A DNA stretch of 64,000 nt from CAVWGP01 sp963754645 (GCA_963754645.1 CAVWGP010000001.1:62001-126000), one strand, 5' to 3'. Numbered from the stretch's first letter, positions 42,702-52,819 are shown. Notes: generated by a model from the letters alone, not told the origin. Numbers and translations are program-made.

Positions 42702-45283
42702 GCGACCACCCTTACAATCGACCGCGCCATCCCTATGAGCGCTCGGACAGCGCGCAGCCGCCTGCCGCAGAGCCGGCGCCGGCCTCGCGCACACGCCGCT
42801 CGGTCGTCGAATCGAGCCGGCGCGAGCCGATAGCCAAACGCTTGCCCGGCATCAAGCTCGGCATTCGCCTACCGCTCGCTTGGTTTGCCGAATTTTGGGA
42901 ACGCGTCTGGCCTCGGTTTTGGCTGCCTGCTTCCGTTGTCGGCGCGTTTCTCGCTCTCGCGCTCGGCGACGTGCTGCCCGATCTCTCCGGGTGGATGCAT
43001 TCCGCCATTCTCGCGGCCTTCGGCGCCGCGCTGCTGACCTCGCTGTTTTTCGCTTGGCGCGGCTTCCACTCGCCATCGGGCAGCGACGCCAAGCGGCGGC
43101 TTGAGCGCGAAAGCGGGCTGAGCCACCGGCCGCTGACCACGATCGAAGACAAGCTCGTCCTGGGCAAGGACGATCCTTACGCCGAAGCCCTGTGGCGCGC
43201 CCATTGGGAACGCACGCGGGCCAAGGTCAAAACACTCCGCGTCGGCGCGCCGAAGCCGCCGATCGCGCGGCGCGATCCGCTGGCCTTGCGCGGATTGGTT
43301 TTGATCGCCCTGGCGGTTGCCGGCGTCGTCGCCTGGGGCGACGAGGACACGCGCCTGAATCGCGCCTTCATGCCGTCATTCGTTGCCGGCAGCGACGCGA
43401 AGATCGTCGTCGAAGCCTGGGTGACGCCGCCGGACTATACTGGCGTGGCGCCCCGCGTCATAACCTTGGATAACGGCTCGAAGACGGTCGATGTCCCCGA
43501 CGGCACGCGGATCATGATCCAAGTTCACGGCGGGCGTGGCGTGCCCCGGGTCGAGCAAGGGCGGCAACGCCTCACGATGACGGCGCTCGACGGCGGCAGC
43601 TATCAAGCCGAGCTGCTCCTGAAATTCCCGGACCGGCTCAAGGTCCGCCTGCGTGGCCGCAATATCGTCGATTGGCCGATCAATGTCATTCCCGACAAGA
43701 AGCCGGAGATCGCCTGGATCAAGCCGCCGGCGGCAACGGGCACATCGTCGATCCGGATCGAATACGAAGCAAAAGACGATTATCGCCTGGCGAAGATCCG
43801 CGCGTTCGTCGCGCGCCGGGGCGATAACGAGATGATCGAGATCCAGCTTCCGGTTTCGGGCGCAAAGCTCGCCAAGGGCAGCCAGTTTCAGGATTTGACG
43901 GCGCACCGCTGGGCCGGCCTCGATGTCGCCATCGTGCTCGAAGCCGAGGACGACAGCGGCCAGCGCGGCAAAAGCGGCGTGCAGACGATGACCCTGCCGG
44001 AACGCGTGTTCCGCCATCCGGTGTCGCGCGAGATCATCAAGCAACGCAAGGAGCTGACGGAAAACGGCGCCGATTTCGACGCGATCCACAAGACGATCCT
44101 GTCGCTCGGAGCCCTTGCCGCCGAACCCAATTCCTACGGCGGCGACGCGATCGTGCACTTGTCGCTGCGCACCATGCAGGCCCGCTTGATCCGCTCCGTC
44201 GTGCAAGACGGCCGGCCCGACGGCCAGATCGATCTCGACATGCACCGCGCGATCCGCAACGTCCAGCCGATGATGTGGGACCTCGCGCTGCGCATCGAGG
44301 AAGGCCAGGTCGCCAATCTCGAACGCGAGCTGCGCGAATTGCAGCGCCAATTGTCCGAGCTGCTGAACCGGAAAGACGTACCGGACAAGGAAATCCAGAA
44401 GCTTCTCGACCAGTATCAAGAAGCGATGCGCGAATACATGCGCGAGCTGGAAAAGGACATGAAGGCGAATCCGGAGAAATACGCCAACCGCGATCCGCAG
44501 CAGCTGCAAAATCCGCGCGACATGCAGAATATGCTCGACCGCATGCGCGACGCGATCAACAACGGCGACCGGCAAGCGCTGGAACGCATGCTCTCGGAAA
44601 TGCGCCGCCAGATGGAAAACATGCGCGCGCAGCGCCCGGGCCAGCCGATGGACCCGAACAATCCGATGTCGCGCAATATGCGCGAACTCGGCGACATCAT
44701 CCGCCGCCAGCAAGAGCTGATGGATGAAACCTTCAAGCGCCAGCAGGAGCGTCGCAACGGCCAGCAAGGCGACCCCAAGGAAGATCAGAAGCTCGCCGAG
44801 GAGCAGGAGAGCCTGCGCAAGCGCCTCAACGATATGATGAAGCAACTTGGCGAGATGCTGGGCGAAAACACGCCGAAGAACTTCGGCAATGCCGAACGCG
44901 AGATGGGCCAAGCCGAGCGCAATCTGCGCGGCCGGCAGCCCGGCGACGCGGTCGGCCCGCAAGGCCGCGCGCTCGACGAACTGCGCCGCGGCGCGCAGGA
45001 CGCCATGCGCCAGCTCGGCCAGCAATTCGGCATGCAGTTCGGCCCCGGCCAACCAGGCACGCAACCCGGCGATCCACGCAATCTCTGGGGACCCGACCGC
45101 GATCCGCTTGGGCGCCAGACCAACGGCCTCGGCCCGCTCGACACGCAAGATGTGAAAGTGCCGACCGAAGCCGAGCGCAAGCGGGTGCGCGACATTCTCG
45201 ATGAGCTGCGCCGCCGTTCGTCCGAGGCCGGGCGTCCGGCGTTGGAGCTCGACTACATCGACCGGCTGCTGAAGCGCTTTTAG
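42698..45283 (+). CDS. TIGR02302/DUF4175 family membrane protein
   Basis: The 861-residue protein is the large alphaproteobacterial TIGR02302 protein. It has a Pro/Arg-rich cytosolic start and two transmembrane helices at about residues 70-115. A third lies near 205-225 (ALRGLVLIALAVAGVVAW), followed by a periplasmic Ig-like region (WVTPPDYTGVAPRVITL). The long Gln/Arg/Glu/Met-rich coiled coil from about 530 to 770 contains repeated DMKANPEKYAN-like and MRRQMENMRAQ segments. Its function is unknown. The conserved place after lysA and before the DUF3426 and ftsEX genes hints at an envelope role. Confidence 0.85.
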   Translation: MSDHPYNRPRHPYERSDSAQPPAAEPAPASRTRRSVVESSRREPIAKRLPGIKLGIRLPLAWFAEFWERVWPRFWLPASVVGAFLALALGDVLPDLSGWMHSAILAAFGAALLTSLFFAWRGFHSPSGSDAKRRLERESGLSHRPLTTIEDKLVLGKDDPYAEALWRAHWERTRAKVKTLRVGAPKPPIARRDPLALRGLVLIALAVAGVVAWGDEDTRLNRAFMPSFVAGSDAKIVVEAWVTPPDYTGVAPRVITLDNGSKTVDVPDGTRIMIQVHGGRGVPRVEQGRQRLTMTALDGGSYQAELLLKFPDRLKVRLRGRNIVDWPINVIPDKKPEIAWIKPPAATGTSSIRIEYEAKDDYRLAKIRAFVARRGDNEMIEIQLPVSGAKLAKGSQFQDLTAHRWAGLDVAIVLEAEDDSGQRGKSGVQTMTLPERVFRHPVSREIIKQRKELTENGADFDAIHKTILSLGALAAEPNSYGGDAIVHLSLRTMQARLIRSVVQDGRPDGQIDLDMHRAIRNVQPMMWDLALRIEEGQVANLERELRELQRQLSELLNRKDVPDKEIQKLLDQYQEAMREYMRELEKDMKANPEKYANRDPQQLQNPRDMQNMLDRMRDAINNGDRQALERMLSEMRRQMENMRAQRPGQPMDPNNPMSRNMRELGDIIRRQQELMDETFKRQQERRNGQQGDPKEDQKLAEEQESLRKRLNDMMKQLGEMLGENTPKNFGNAEREMGQAERNLRGRQPGDAVGPQGRALDELRRGAQDAMRQLGQQFGMQFGPGQPGTQPGDPRNLWGPDRDPLGRQTNGLGPLDTQDVKVPTEAERKRVRDILDELRRRSSEAGRPALELDYIDRLLKRF

Positions 45284-45292
45284 CCGCTTTCG

Positions 45293-45874
45293 CTAGCGCT
45301 TCTCGAAGACGATGCTCACCGCTGGGTCGACGACCATCTGGGTGTGCTGGAAACGCGTTTGATAGCGAAACTGGCCGCCGGGCTCGATGGTGGATTGCGG
45401 CGGCTCGTAGGTCCAGGTTGCGCTCGCACCGCGGCTGCCGGTCACCGTTATGCGCAGTTTCGGCAAGGCGCGACGTTCGCCCGTCGTATTGACGATCGCG
45501 CCTTGCACCATCAGCACGCTTTGACGCCCACTCGGATCCATTTCGCGCGAAACGCGCGGCGGCGGCGACAAGCGTAGCCCATAACCGGACGGCTCCTCGA
45601 CCTCCATGCCGATGGCGCGAAAATACGGGTAGGTGAACGGGGCAAGCCGAACGATTTCGCTGTGATAGGTGCCGATCGCCCAATAGGCCGCGAGCCCGGT
45701 CGCGACGACGCCAAGGAACCACAAAGCGCCCCGCCCGCCTCCGGTGCCGCCACTGTAACGGCGGCTGACCACCGTCGGCCTATTCTTGCCGCCCCCGAAC
45801 GTATCGCGCCCGGCGCGGTGCGCGCCAGGCGAACGGCCCACTTGGTCTTTCTGTTTATGCCGATTGCGCGTCAT
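45293..45874 (-). CDS. DUF3426-like membrane protein
   Basis: The 193-residue protein has a basic cytosolic start and one transmembrane helix (about residues 50-70, ALWFLGVVATGLAAYWAIG). An external beta-rich domain contains QGAIVNTTGERRALPKLRITV and an end motif FQHTQMVVDPAVSIVFEKR, in line with DUF3426 domains. It is nine bases downstream of the zinc-ribbon/DUF3426 gene, and the two external domains look paralogous. It is convergent with the TIGR02302 gene. Confidence 0.7.
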   Translation of the reverse strand: MTRNRHKQKDQVGRSPGAHRAGRDTFGGGKNRPTVVSRRYSGGTGGGRGALWFLGVVATGLAAYWAIGTYHSEIVRLAPFTYPYFRAIGMEVEEPSGYGLRLSPPPRVSREMDPSGRQSVLMVQGAIVNTTGERRALPKLRITVTGSRGASATWTYEPPQSTIEPGGQFRYQTRFQHTQMVVDPAVSIVFEKR

Positions 45875-45883
45875 TGGGCGGGA

Positions 45884-46859
45884 TCAACTCTCTTGTCCTT
45901 GAAATCGGATAATCACTGCTCCGACTTCCGGTGCCGTATTGCGGAATTCCTTCGTGAATTCGAATTTTTCTCCCGGCTTGAGCAGCTGCTCGCCGGGCTG
46001 CAGCGTCTCCGAATGCAGGACCTTGGTGTCCTTGTCCACCAGCAAGATGCGCAGCGGCGGCACGCGTTGCGGCTTGTCGATATGATTTTCGATCGCGCCG
46101 GTGACGATGAGATTGGAGGCGCCGCCGGTGGTTTCCCAGCGGAAATTGATGCTGTCTTTCACGACTCGAAGGCCATATCCCGGCGGCAATTTCACCGCGA
46201 TGCCCACGCGCGCATAGATTTTCGTCGCCGATGGCCACAGCGTCACGATCTCGCGGCGAAAGCGATATCCGCCAAACGCGATCGCGCCGATAAGAAGCAG
46301 GAAAACCAGCAAAATCAGGACGCGCGCCCCACTGCGCCGCTTCTCCGCTTGGGCCGGCCGCCGGCCTGGGCGATGACTATATCGCCTCGCTGCGCTCTTT
46401 CTCGGGCGGATGGGCGGGCTTTGCCACGTCTGACGCCGCGAGGATGCTGCGCGCCGCTGCCGTCGCTTCCTTGCCCGGGTCCGGCTTCGGGCTTCGCGCC
46501 TGCATGTCCTTCATGGCCGAAGCAAACGAATCGGCCGCGCCGTCCATTGGCAAAGCCGCAGCAATCGGTGCCGGCGATGGAATTGGCGCCGGAGCGGGAG
46601 CAGCCGAAGGCGGCGCGGCGGGCGCCGGGGCCGGCCGCGCGGCCGGCGCCGCGGCGGCAACCTCCGGAAGAGGTGGAGGAGGCGCGAACGGCATTTTCGG
46701 CGGCGGCGGCGACGCCACCTGCGGTTCCGCCGCGGGCGCTTCCGGCGCTTGGTGCCAGGCCGTCCCGCACGCGCTGCAGCGCACGGTGCGACCGTTTGGC
46801 CCCAACGCGGCGGCATTGACTTGGAACCGGGTAGAGCAGTTTGGACATATGATAATCAT
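45884..46859 (-). pseudogene. MJ0042-type zinc-ribbon, Pro/Ala linker, TM, DUF3426 protein, frameshifted twice
   Basis: Three reading frames join to one protein of about 325 codons. The N-terminal zinc ribbon is IICPNCSTRFQVN then VRCSACGTAWHQ, with two CxxC knuckles. A linker of about 100 residues rich in Ala and Pro follows. The piece VIAQAGGRPKRRSGA leads to the transmembrane helix ILLVFLLLIGAIAFGGY and the DUF3426 domain ending RNTAPEVGAVIIRF. The breaks are at about 46377-46383 (an extra TA in GCGATATAG) and at about 46330 (one base missing before GARVLILL). The same architecture next to ftsEX is common in this group of bacteria. It is divergent from ftsE. Confidence 0.75.
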
Positions 46860-47046
46860 TGGGCCGGCCAGCTCCGCAATTTATTTGGCAAGATTGGAAA
46901 TTCTAACACAAACCGGCGTCGATCCAAGAAAAGCCTTAACGCCACCGGCAGCGCCGCCGACGCCTTGCTGGACCCCAAGTCGCGACTATGCCATTTTGAG
47001 CGTCCATGGGTTCGATCTACGATAGCGTTTTCCCCGGCCACGCACG

Positions 47047-47742
47047 ATGGAATCGTTGAACCCTGGCAACTCGGTCGTCCGCTTTCACAATGTCGGCATG
47101 CGCTACGGGCGGGGCCCCGAAGTATTGCGCGACATCAGCTTTTCCCTTCCGAGCGGCGCCTTTTACTTTCTGACCGGCGAAAGCGGCGCCGGCAAATCCA
47201 CGCTCTTGAAGCTGCTTTATTTGGCCGAAGCGCCGTCGCGCGGCGTCATTCACCTGTTTGGACGCGAACTCGGCACCATGCCGCGGCGCGACATGCCGCC
47301 ATTTCGCCGTCAGATCGGCGTCGTTTTCCAGGATTTCCGCTTGATCGATCACCTGACCGCGCTCGAAAATGTGGCTCTGCCGCTCCGTGTCGGCGGCGCC
47401 CGGAGCGAGGCGGTCAACAAGCACGTCGCCGATCTCCTGCGCTGGGTCGGTTTGGCCAGCCAAATCAATGCCTATCCGGCGACGCTATCGGGCGGTGAGC
47501 AGCAGCGCGTCGCCATTGCGCGCGCCGTCATCAACCGGCCGAACTTGCTGCTGGCCGATGAGCCCACGGGCAATGTCGACGACGCCATGGCCCTGCGCCT
47601 CATGTACTTGTTCCAAGAGCTCAATCGGATGGGGACGACGGTCGTCGTGGCGACGCACAACGTGCATTTGATGGCGCGCTTCGACTATCCGCGCCTGACC
47701 CTCGCCGGCGGCGGCTTGGTGCAGGACCCTTTGGGCGATTAG
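47047..47742 (+). CDS. ftsE: Cell division ATP-binding protein FtsE
   Basis: The 231-residue ABC ATPase works with FtsX at the division site, transmitting ATP turnover to peptidoglycan hydrolases. Walker A is GESGAGKST (about residues 44-52), Q-loop VFQDFRLIDHLTALENV is typical of FtsE, signature LSGGEQQRVAIARA, Walker B LLADEPTGNVDD and H-loop VVATHN. The ftsX gene follows after 12 bases. Confidence 0.95.
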   Translation: MESLNPGNSVVRFHNVGMRYGRGPEVLRDISFSLPSGAFYFLTGESGAGKSTLLKLLYLAEAPSRGVIHLFGRELGTMPRRDMPPFRRQIGVVFQDFRLIDHLTALENVALPLRVGGARSEAVNKHVADLLRWVGLASQINAYPATLSGGEQQRVAIARAVINRPNLLLADEPTGNVDDAMALRLMYLFQELNRMGTTVVVATHNVHLMARFDYPRLTLAGGGLVQDPLGD

Positions 47743-47754
47743 GGCGCAATCCTC

Positions 47755-48636
47755 ATGTTCCGCGGCGTCCATGACATCCCTTTCGACCGCGACGTCGCGT
47801 CGACGACGCTGCCGTGGATCATCGCCGTCATGGTCTTCTTGGCAACTTTGGCGCTGGCCGGCGCCTTGCTCCTCAGCGCCATGATCGATCGCTGGAGCAG
47901 CAATCTCAGCGGCACCATGACGGTTCAGGTTCCGGCGGCAGCCTCGGCCGAGGAGAGCGACCAGCGCGTCCGCCGCATCGTTGCCATTCTGCGGGAGGCG
48001 GCGGGGGTCGAGCGCGTGCGCGTGCTCAGTGCGGCCGAGACCTTGGCGCTGGTCGAGCCGTGGATTGGGCGGCCCAGCCCAGGGCTTGACTTGCCCCTGC
48101 CCCGCGTGATCAACGTCGGCTTAACGCCCGGCGTCGCGTTCGACATTGCGGGATTGCGCCAGAAGCTCGCCGCGGCGGTTCCCGGAACCACGGCCGAGGA
48201 GCACCAGAAATGGCTCAACGAGGCGATCGGCGTCGTTCGGTGGGCCTGGCGGCTCGCCGTCGTCGTCGTGCTCCTGATCGTTCTCGCGGCGGCGACAACA
48301 ATTGTTTTCGCGACGCGGACGAGCTTGCGCATCCACCGCAACGTCACCGAAGTCCTGCATTTGATCGGCGCCCGCGACCAATACATCGCGAACCAATTCC
48401 AGCGTCACGCTTTCCGGCTTGGTTTGCTGGGCGGCTTGGTGGGCGGCGGCGGCGCGGCGTTGACGCTGATCGGCATGGAGCGGCTGACCGACGGACTCGA
48501 TACGGTGCAGGGCCTGCGCATCAACCTCGCGGCATGGCACTGGATTGTCATCGCCACGGTGCCGCTGTGCGCCGCGTTCCTGGCGGCTATGGCAGCGCGG
48601 TATACGGTGCTGCGCGGCTTGGCTAAGATGGCGTAG
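47755..48636 (+). CDS. ftsX: Cell division protein FtsX
   Basis: The 293-residue membrane protein has one N-terminal helix (about residues 20-43, TTLPWIIAVMVFLATLALA). A periplasmic domain of about 130 residues follows, then three C-terminal helices (about 165-190, 218-240, 262-282), the FtsX topology. RLAVVVVLLIVLAAATTIVF and IHRNVTEVLHLIGARDQYI match the family. It is the permease-like partner of FtsE. Confidence 0.93.
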   Translation: MFRGVHDIPFDRDVASTTLPWIIAVMVFLATLALAGALLLSAMIDRWSSNLSGTMTVQVPAAASAEESDQRVRRIVAILREAAGVERVRVLSAAETLALVEPWIGRPSPGLDLPLPRVINVGLTPGVAFDIAGLRQKLAAAVPGTTAEEHQKWLNEAIGVVRWAWRLAVVVVLLIVLAAATTIVFATRTSLRIHRNVTEVLHLIGARDQYIANQFQRHAFRLGLLGGLVGGGGAALTLIGMERLTDGLDTVQGLRINLAAWHWIVIATVPLCAAFLAAMAARYTVLRGLAKMA

Positions 48637-48661
48637 AACGGCACTATCGAAGGCGTAGCTT

Positions 48662-49339
48662 ATGGCCCGTGACTCGATCGATATGCGCAGGGCGCGCGCC
48701 CGAATGTTCGCCCGCACGACCCGGAGCCCGGCGCGGCGCACGCTCGGCGTCGTCGGAAACATCGTCGGCGTCACGCTGGCAACGGCACTGACCGCGGGCT
48801 TCGCCGGATTTGTCGGCCTGATCTGGTTCGGCAGCGCCATGCCGTCGCAGCCGGCCGATGCCGGCACCAAGACCGACGCCATCGCCGTGCTCACCGGCGG
48901 CGAGAAGCGGCTCGAGGCCGGATTCGACTTGCTGAGCAAGGGTACGGCAAACCGGCTCTACGTCACCGGCGTCAACCGGCGCGTCGAGAAAGCCGATCTC
49001 CTGAAACTGGCCGGCAATCCGCCGCCCGAGATCGCGGCCAAGGTCGAACTCGGCTATCGCGCCGGCAATACGCGCGGCAATGCCGAGGAAACGGCAACCT
49101 GGTTCAACAGCCAGAATTTGAAATCGCTGCGCCTGGTCACCGGCAATTATCACATGCGCCGCAGCCTGCTCTATTTCGGGCGCAGCCTGCCGAACGCGAC
49201 GATCGTGGCGCATCCTGTTGTTCCCGCCGGTCTGGGACCGGGCGAGTGGTGGACGAATTCCGCCAGCTTCGTCATCGTGGCGCGCGAATATCTCAAATAT
49301 CTCGCCGCCGTCGTTCGCTTGTCGGACGACCGGGAATAG
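48662..49339 (+). CDS. YdcF/ElyC family (DUF218) protein
   Basis: The 225-residue protein has an N-terminal helix (about residues 30-58). The DUF218 domain follows with DAIAVLTGGEKRLEAGFDLL near residue 75, NTRGNAEETATWF near 138 and LVTGNYHMRRSLLYF near 158. E. coli ElyC and SanA relatives affect envelope and peptidoglycan precursor metabolism. It follows ftsX by 25 bases and precedes plsC by four, within an envelope operon. Confidence 0.85.
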   Translation: MARDSIDMRRARARMFARTTRSPARRTLGVVGNIVGVTLATALTAGFAGFVGLIWFGSAMPSQPADAGTKTDAIAVLTGGEKRLEAGFDLLSKGTANRLYVTGVNRRVEKADLLKLAGNPPPEIAAKVELGYRAGNTRGNAEETATWFNSQNLKSLRLVTGNYHMRRSLLYFGRSLPNATIVAHPVVPAGLGPGEWWTNSASFVIVAREYLKYLAAVVRLSDDRE

Positions 49340-49343
49340 CAGG

Positions 49344-50093
49344 GTGATCTATCTTCGGTCGAGCGTTTTCCTGCTGCTGACCGCGGTTTTCACCGTCGCG
49401 ATTGCGGCGCTGGCTATTCCGACCCTGGTGCTGCATCGCGACACGACTTATCGCGTGGCAACAACCTGGGCGCGCGGCGTCAGCCTGCTGTTGCGGATCG
49501 TGTGCGGACTCGAAGCCAGGATTCTCGGCCGTGAAAAAGTGCCCGCCGGGCCGGTGATTTTCGCGCTCAAGCATCAAAGTGCTTGGGAAACGATCGCGTT
49601 CCTGCATGTGGCGCCGCCCTTTGCCGGAGTCTTGAAGCGCGAGCTCCTCCGCCTCCCGGTTTATGGCTGGTATTTGCGGCGGCTCGGCATGATGCCGGTC
49701 GACCGCACCGCCGGCGGCGCCGCGCTGAAAGCGATGGTGCGCGAGGCGCGCGCCGCGATCGCAGCCGGCCGCTGCATTATGATCATGCCGGAGGGGACGC
49801 GCATGCCGCCCGGGCGCAGCGGCCGCTACCAGCCCGGCGTGGCTGCGCTCTATGGCATGCTCGGCCTGACCGTCGTCCCGGTGGCGCTCAACGCGGGCCT
49901 ATTCTGGGGCCGGCGCAGCTTCGCCATCCGGCCCGGCACGCTGACCCTCGAATTTCTCGACGCGATCGCGCCTGGCCTGGAGCGCGAAGCCTTCATGGCG
50001 CTGTTGCGCGACCGCATCGAAATAGCCTCCCAACGCCTGTTTCGCGAAGCGGGACTGGCCGACACCACCCTGTCATCCCCTCGGCAGGATTAA
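49344..50093 (+). CDS. plsC: 1-acyl-sn-glycerol-3-phosphate acyltransferase
   Basis: The 249-residue protein transfers an acyl group to lysophosphatidate. The catalytic box is HQSAWE (H-x4-E instead of the commoner H-x4-D) at about residues 75-80. PEGTR (about 150-154) binds the phosphate. A hydrophobic N-terminal helix (about 8-30) anchors it. A GTG at 49344 preceded closely by AGCAGG is the likely start, four bases after the YdcF stop. Confidence 0.87.
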   Translation: MIYLRSSVFLLLTAVFTVAIAALAIPTLVLHRDTTYRVATTWARGVSLLLRIVCGLEARILGREKVPAGPVIFALKHQSAWETIAFLHVAPPFAGVLKRELLRLPVYGWYLRRLGMMPVDRTAGGAALKAMVREARAAIAAGRCIMIMPEGTRMPPGRSGRYQPGVAALYGMLGLTVVPVALNAGLFWGRRSFAIRPGTLTLEFLDAIAPGLEREAFMALLRDRIEIASQRLFREAGLADTTLSSPRQD

Positions 50094-50189
50094 TAAATCG
50101 GCCATATTCTGAGGATAACGACGGGGATCGATCGGTGTCCCCGCTGTAAGAGCCGTAAGATGGAACTCAGAACATTATAAGAACAAATA

Positions 50190-50218
50190 TTGACCAGGGA
50201 GAGCCACCGACCTAGACT
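50190..50218 (+). promoter_or_regulatory. Candidate sigma-70 promoter for nrdJ
   Basis: TTGACC (50190-50195) and TAGACT (50213-50218) are separated by 17 bases. Transcription from here would begin near 50225, giving a leader of about 35 bases to GTG 50260. It would rule out the in-frame TTG at 50221 as the start. I looked for a cobalamin riboswitch in 50094-50259 and saw no convincing one. Confidence 0.45.
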
Positions 50219-50259
50219 GGTTGGCTGCCAATTGCCGATCGACCGAGAAAGGGCCGCCC

Positions 50260-52629
50260 GTGACCAACGTCGCGAGCATTTCGCAACAGATTTGGGACAT
50301 GAAGTACCGGCTCAAGGGGCCAGGCGGAGCGCCGGTCGACAAAACGATCGACGACACCTGGCGGCGGGTCGCGCGCGCGTTGGCGGCGCCGGAACAGGAC
50401 GCGGCGCGCTGGGAGCGCGAATTTTTCGACGTGCTCGCCGATTTCCGTTTCCTGCCGGCGGGCCGCATCGTCGCCGGCGCCGGCACCGAGCGCGCGGTGA
50501 CGCTGTTCAACTGCTTCGTCATGGGCACGATCCCCGACGACATGGCGGGCATCTTCGAGCACCTGCAAGGAAGCGGCGCTCACCATGCAGCAGGGCGGCG
50601 GCATCGGGCACGATTTCTCGACGCTGCGGCCGCGCGGCGCGCCGGTGAAGGGCGTCGGCGCCGACGCCTCGGGGCCGCTGTCGCTTCATGGACGTGTGGG
50701 ACGCGATGTGCCGCACGATCATGAGCGCCGGCCACCGCCGCGGCGCCATGATGGCGACCTTGCGCTGCGACCATCCCGATATCGAGGCCTTCATCGAGGC
50801 CAAGCGCGAGCCCGGGCGGCTGCGCATGTTCAACCTGTCCGGTGCTGGTGACCGACGCCTTCATGGCCGCGGTGAAGGACGACGCGGCCCTGGCCGCTGA
50901 GCTTCGGCGGCACGGCCTATCAAGAGCGCTGCCGGCGCGCGAGCTGTGGGACAGGATCATGCGCGCGACCTATGCCTATGCCGAGCCCGGCGTGATCTTC
51001 ATCGACCGCATCAACCGCCGAACAATCCGCTGGCTTATTGCGAAACGATCAACGCAACCAATCCGTGTGGCGAGCAGCCGCTGCCGCCCTATGGCGCGTG
51101 CCTGCTGGGGTCGATCAATCTGCCGCGCTTCGTGAACGATCCGTTCGCGCCCAGGCGCGGCGCTCGATCTCGCGGCGCTGGCGCGCGTCGTCGCGCGTCG
51201 CGGTCCGCATGATGGACAATGTCACCGACATCTCGCGATTCCCGCTGCCGCAACAGCGCCGCGAAGCGCTCGGCCAAGCGGCGCATCGGGCTCGGCGTCA
51301 CCGGCCTTGCCGACGCGCTGATCCTCGTGCGGCATGCGCTACGGCTCGCCCGAATCGCTGCGCGCTCGACCGAACTGTGGATGAGCGCGATCCAGCGCGC
51401 GGCCTATCTCGCTTCGAGCCGAGCTGGCGCGCGAGAAAGGCGCGTTTCCGCTGTTCGACCGCGACAAATATCTCGCCGGCGAGGCGATCCGCGAGCTGCC
51501 GGGCGACGTGCGCGCCGCGATCGCGCGCGACGGCATCGCGCAACGCGATTGCTGACCTCGATCGCGCCGACCGGCACGATCTCGCTGCTTCGCCGACAAT
51601 GTCTCCTCCGGCATCGAGCCGGTGTTCGCCTCAAGCTACACGCGGCAGTGCTGCTGCCCGACGGCGGCCGGCGCGAGGAGGAGGTCAGCGATCACGCCTA
51701 CCGGCTCTATCGCCGCCTGAAGGGCACGACGCGCCGCTGCCGGAGTAGCTTCGTCGATGCGCAGCATCTGGCGCCCGAAGCGATCATGTCGCGATGCAGG
51801 CGGCGGTGCAGAAATACGTCGACAGCTCGATCTCGAAGACCATCAACTGCCCGAGCCGACATCGCTTTCGAAGCCTTCAAGGACGTCTATCGCCAGGCCT
51901 ACGAGCTGGGCTGCAAGGGCTGCACGACCTATCGCCCGAACGAGATCACCGGCGCCGTGCTATCGACCAGGGACGCGGCGCCCGAGCGCGAGGCCGAGCC
52001 CGAACTGCCGCTTGCCCAAGATCGAGACCGCGCGCGCCAAGGACGCGTTCGAAGCGGGCGGCGTCGTCTACATGACCCAGCCGCTCGACCGGCCCGAGGC
52101 GCTGCCGGGCCAGCACCTACAAGATCCGCTGGCCCGACAGCGAGCACGCCATCTACATCACGATCAACGACGTGATCCAGGACGGCCGGCGGCGGCCGTT
52201 CGAGATGTTCATCAACTCCAAGAACATGGAGCATTACGCCTGGACCGTGGGCCTGACCCGCATGATCAGCGCCGTGTTCCGGCGCGGCGGCGACGTGTCC
52301 TTCGTCGTCGAGGAACTGAAGGCCGTGTTCGATCCGCGCGGCGGCCAATGGATGGAGGGCGCTACGTGCCCTCGCTGCTGGCCGCGATCGGCGACGTGAT
52401 CGAGCGGCACATGATCGATATCGGCTTCATCCCGAACGCCAAGGAGGCGCGCGAGGGCCAGCGCGAATTCAAGGTCGTCGGCGGCCGCGACATCGCCGAG
52501 GACGGCGGCGGGAACAGCGCGCCGGGGCGGCCGGCGATGCGCGGCTGCACGCGCTGCGGCCAGCGCGCCGTGATCCGGCAGGAGGATTGCGACATGTGCA
52601 CGCAATGCGGGTATAGCAAGTGCGCGTGA
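50260..52629 (+). pseudogene. nrdJ: Adenosylcobalamin-dependent (class II) ribonucleotide reductase, riddled with indels
   Basis: Joined across frames the gene reads as a normal class II reductase of about 780 residues, which makes deoxyribonucleotides without oxygen. Seen in order are ISQQIWDMKYRLKG, TLFNCFVMGTIPDDM, LTMQQGGGIGHDFSTLRP, FMDVWDAMCRTIMSAG, the active-site NPCGEQPLPPYGACLLGS, RIGLGVTGLADAL, TSIAPTGTIS, ISKTINCP, CKGCTTYRPNEITG and FINSKNMEHYAWT. A C-terminal redox tail has CTRCGQRA and CTQCGYSKCA. Frames change about 23 times between 50570 and 52361, each by one base; the first 310 and last 270 bases are clean. No catalytic residue is lost and no substitution-type stop was seen. 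GTG 50260 is the likely start. Confidence 0.85.
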
Positions 52630-52662
52630 GGGTGGTGCGAGTTTAGCCCTTCAAATAGTCCG

Positions 52663-52802
52663 GTCATCCCGAGCAAGCGCGCGTCCGACGCGCGCGCCGT
52701 CGAGGGACCTCGGGTGGATGAGCGTCGCGCCGTCACGCTGGCCTAGGCAAGTCCGCCCGAGGTCCCTCCGCTTCGCGCCTGCGGCGCTGCGGTCGGGATG
52801 AC
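52663..52802. repeat. 140-bp inverted element with GTCATCCCGA / TCGGGATGAC ends, copy 1
   Basis: The element starts GTCATCCCGAGC and ends GGTCGGGATGAC, so the ends are inverted repeats. Inner GAGGGACCTCG and CGAGGTCCCTCCGC segments also pair. The right half, from AGTCCGCCCGAGGTCCCT to the end, is nearly identical to that of copy 2 at 56191-56329. It lies between the convergent nrdJ and chaC genes and may act as a bidirectional terminator. Confidence 0.82.
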
Positions 52803-52819
52803 AGTCCGTTTTAGTTGCG

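Noticed and set aside
50094..50259. Cobalamin riboswitch ahead of the B12-dependent reductase
   Set aside because: I could not find the conserved B12-box or paired elements; a plain promoter fits better.
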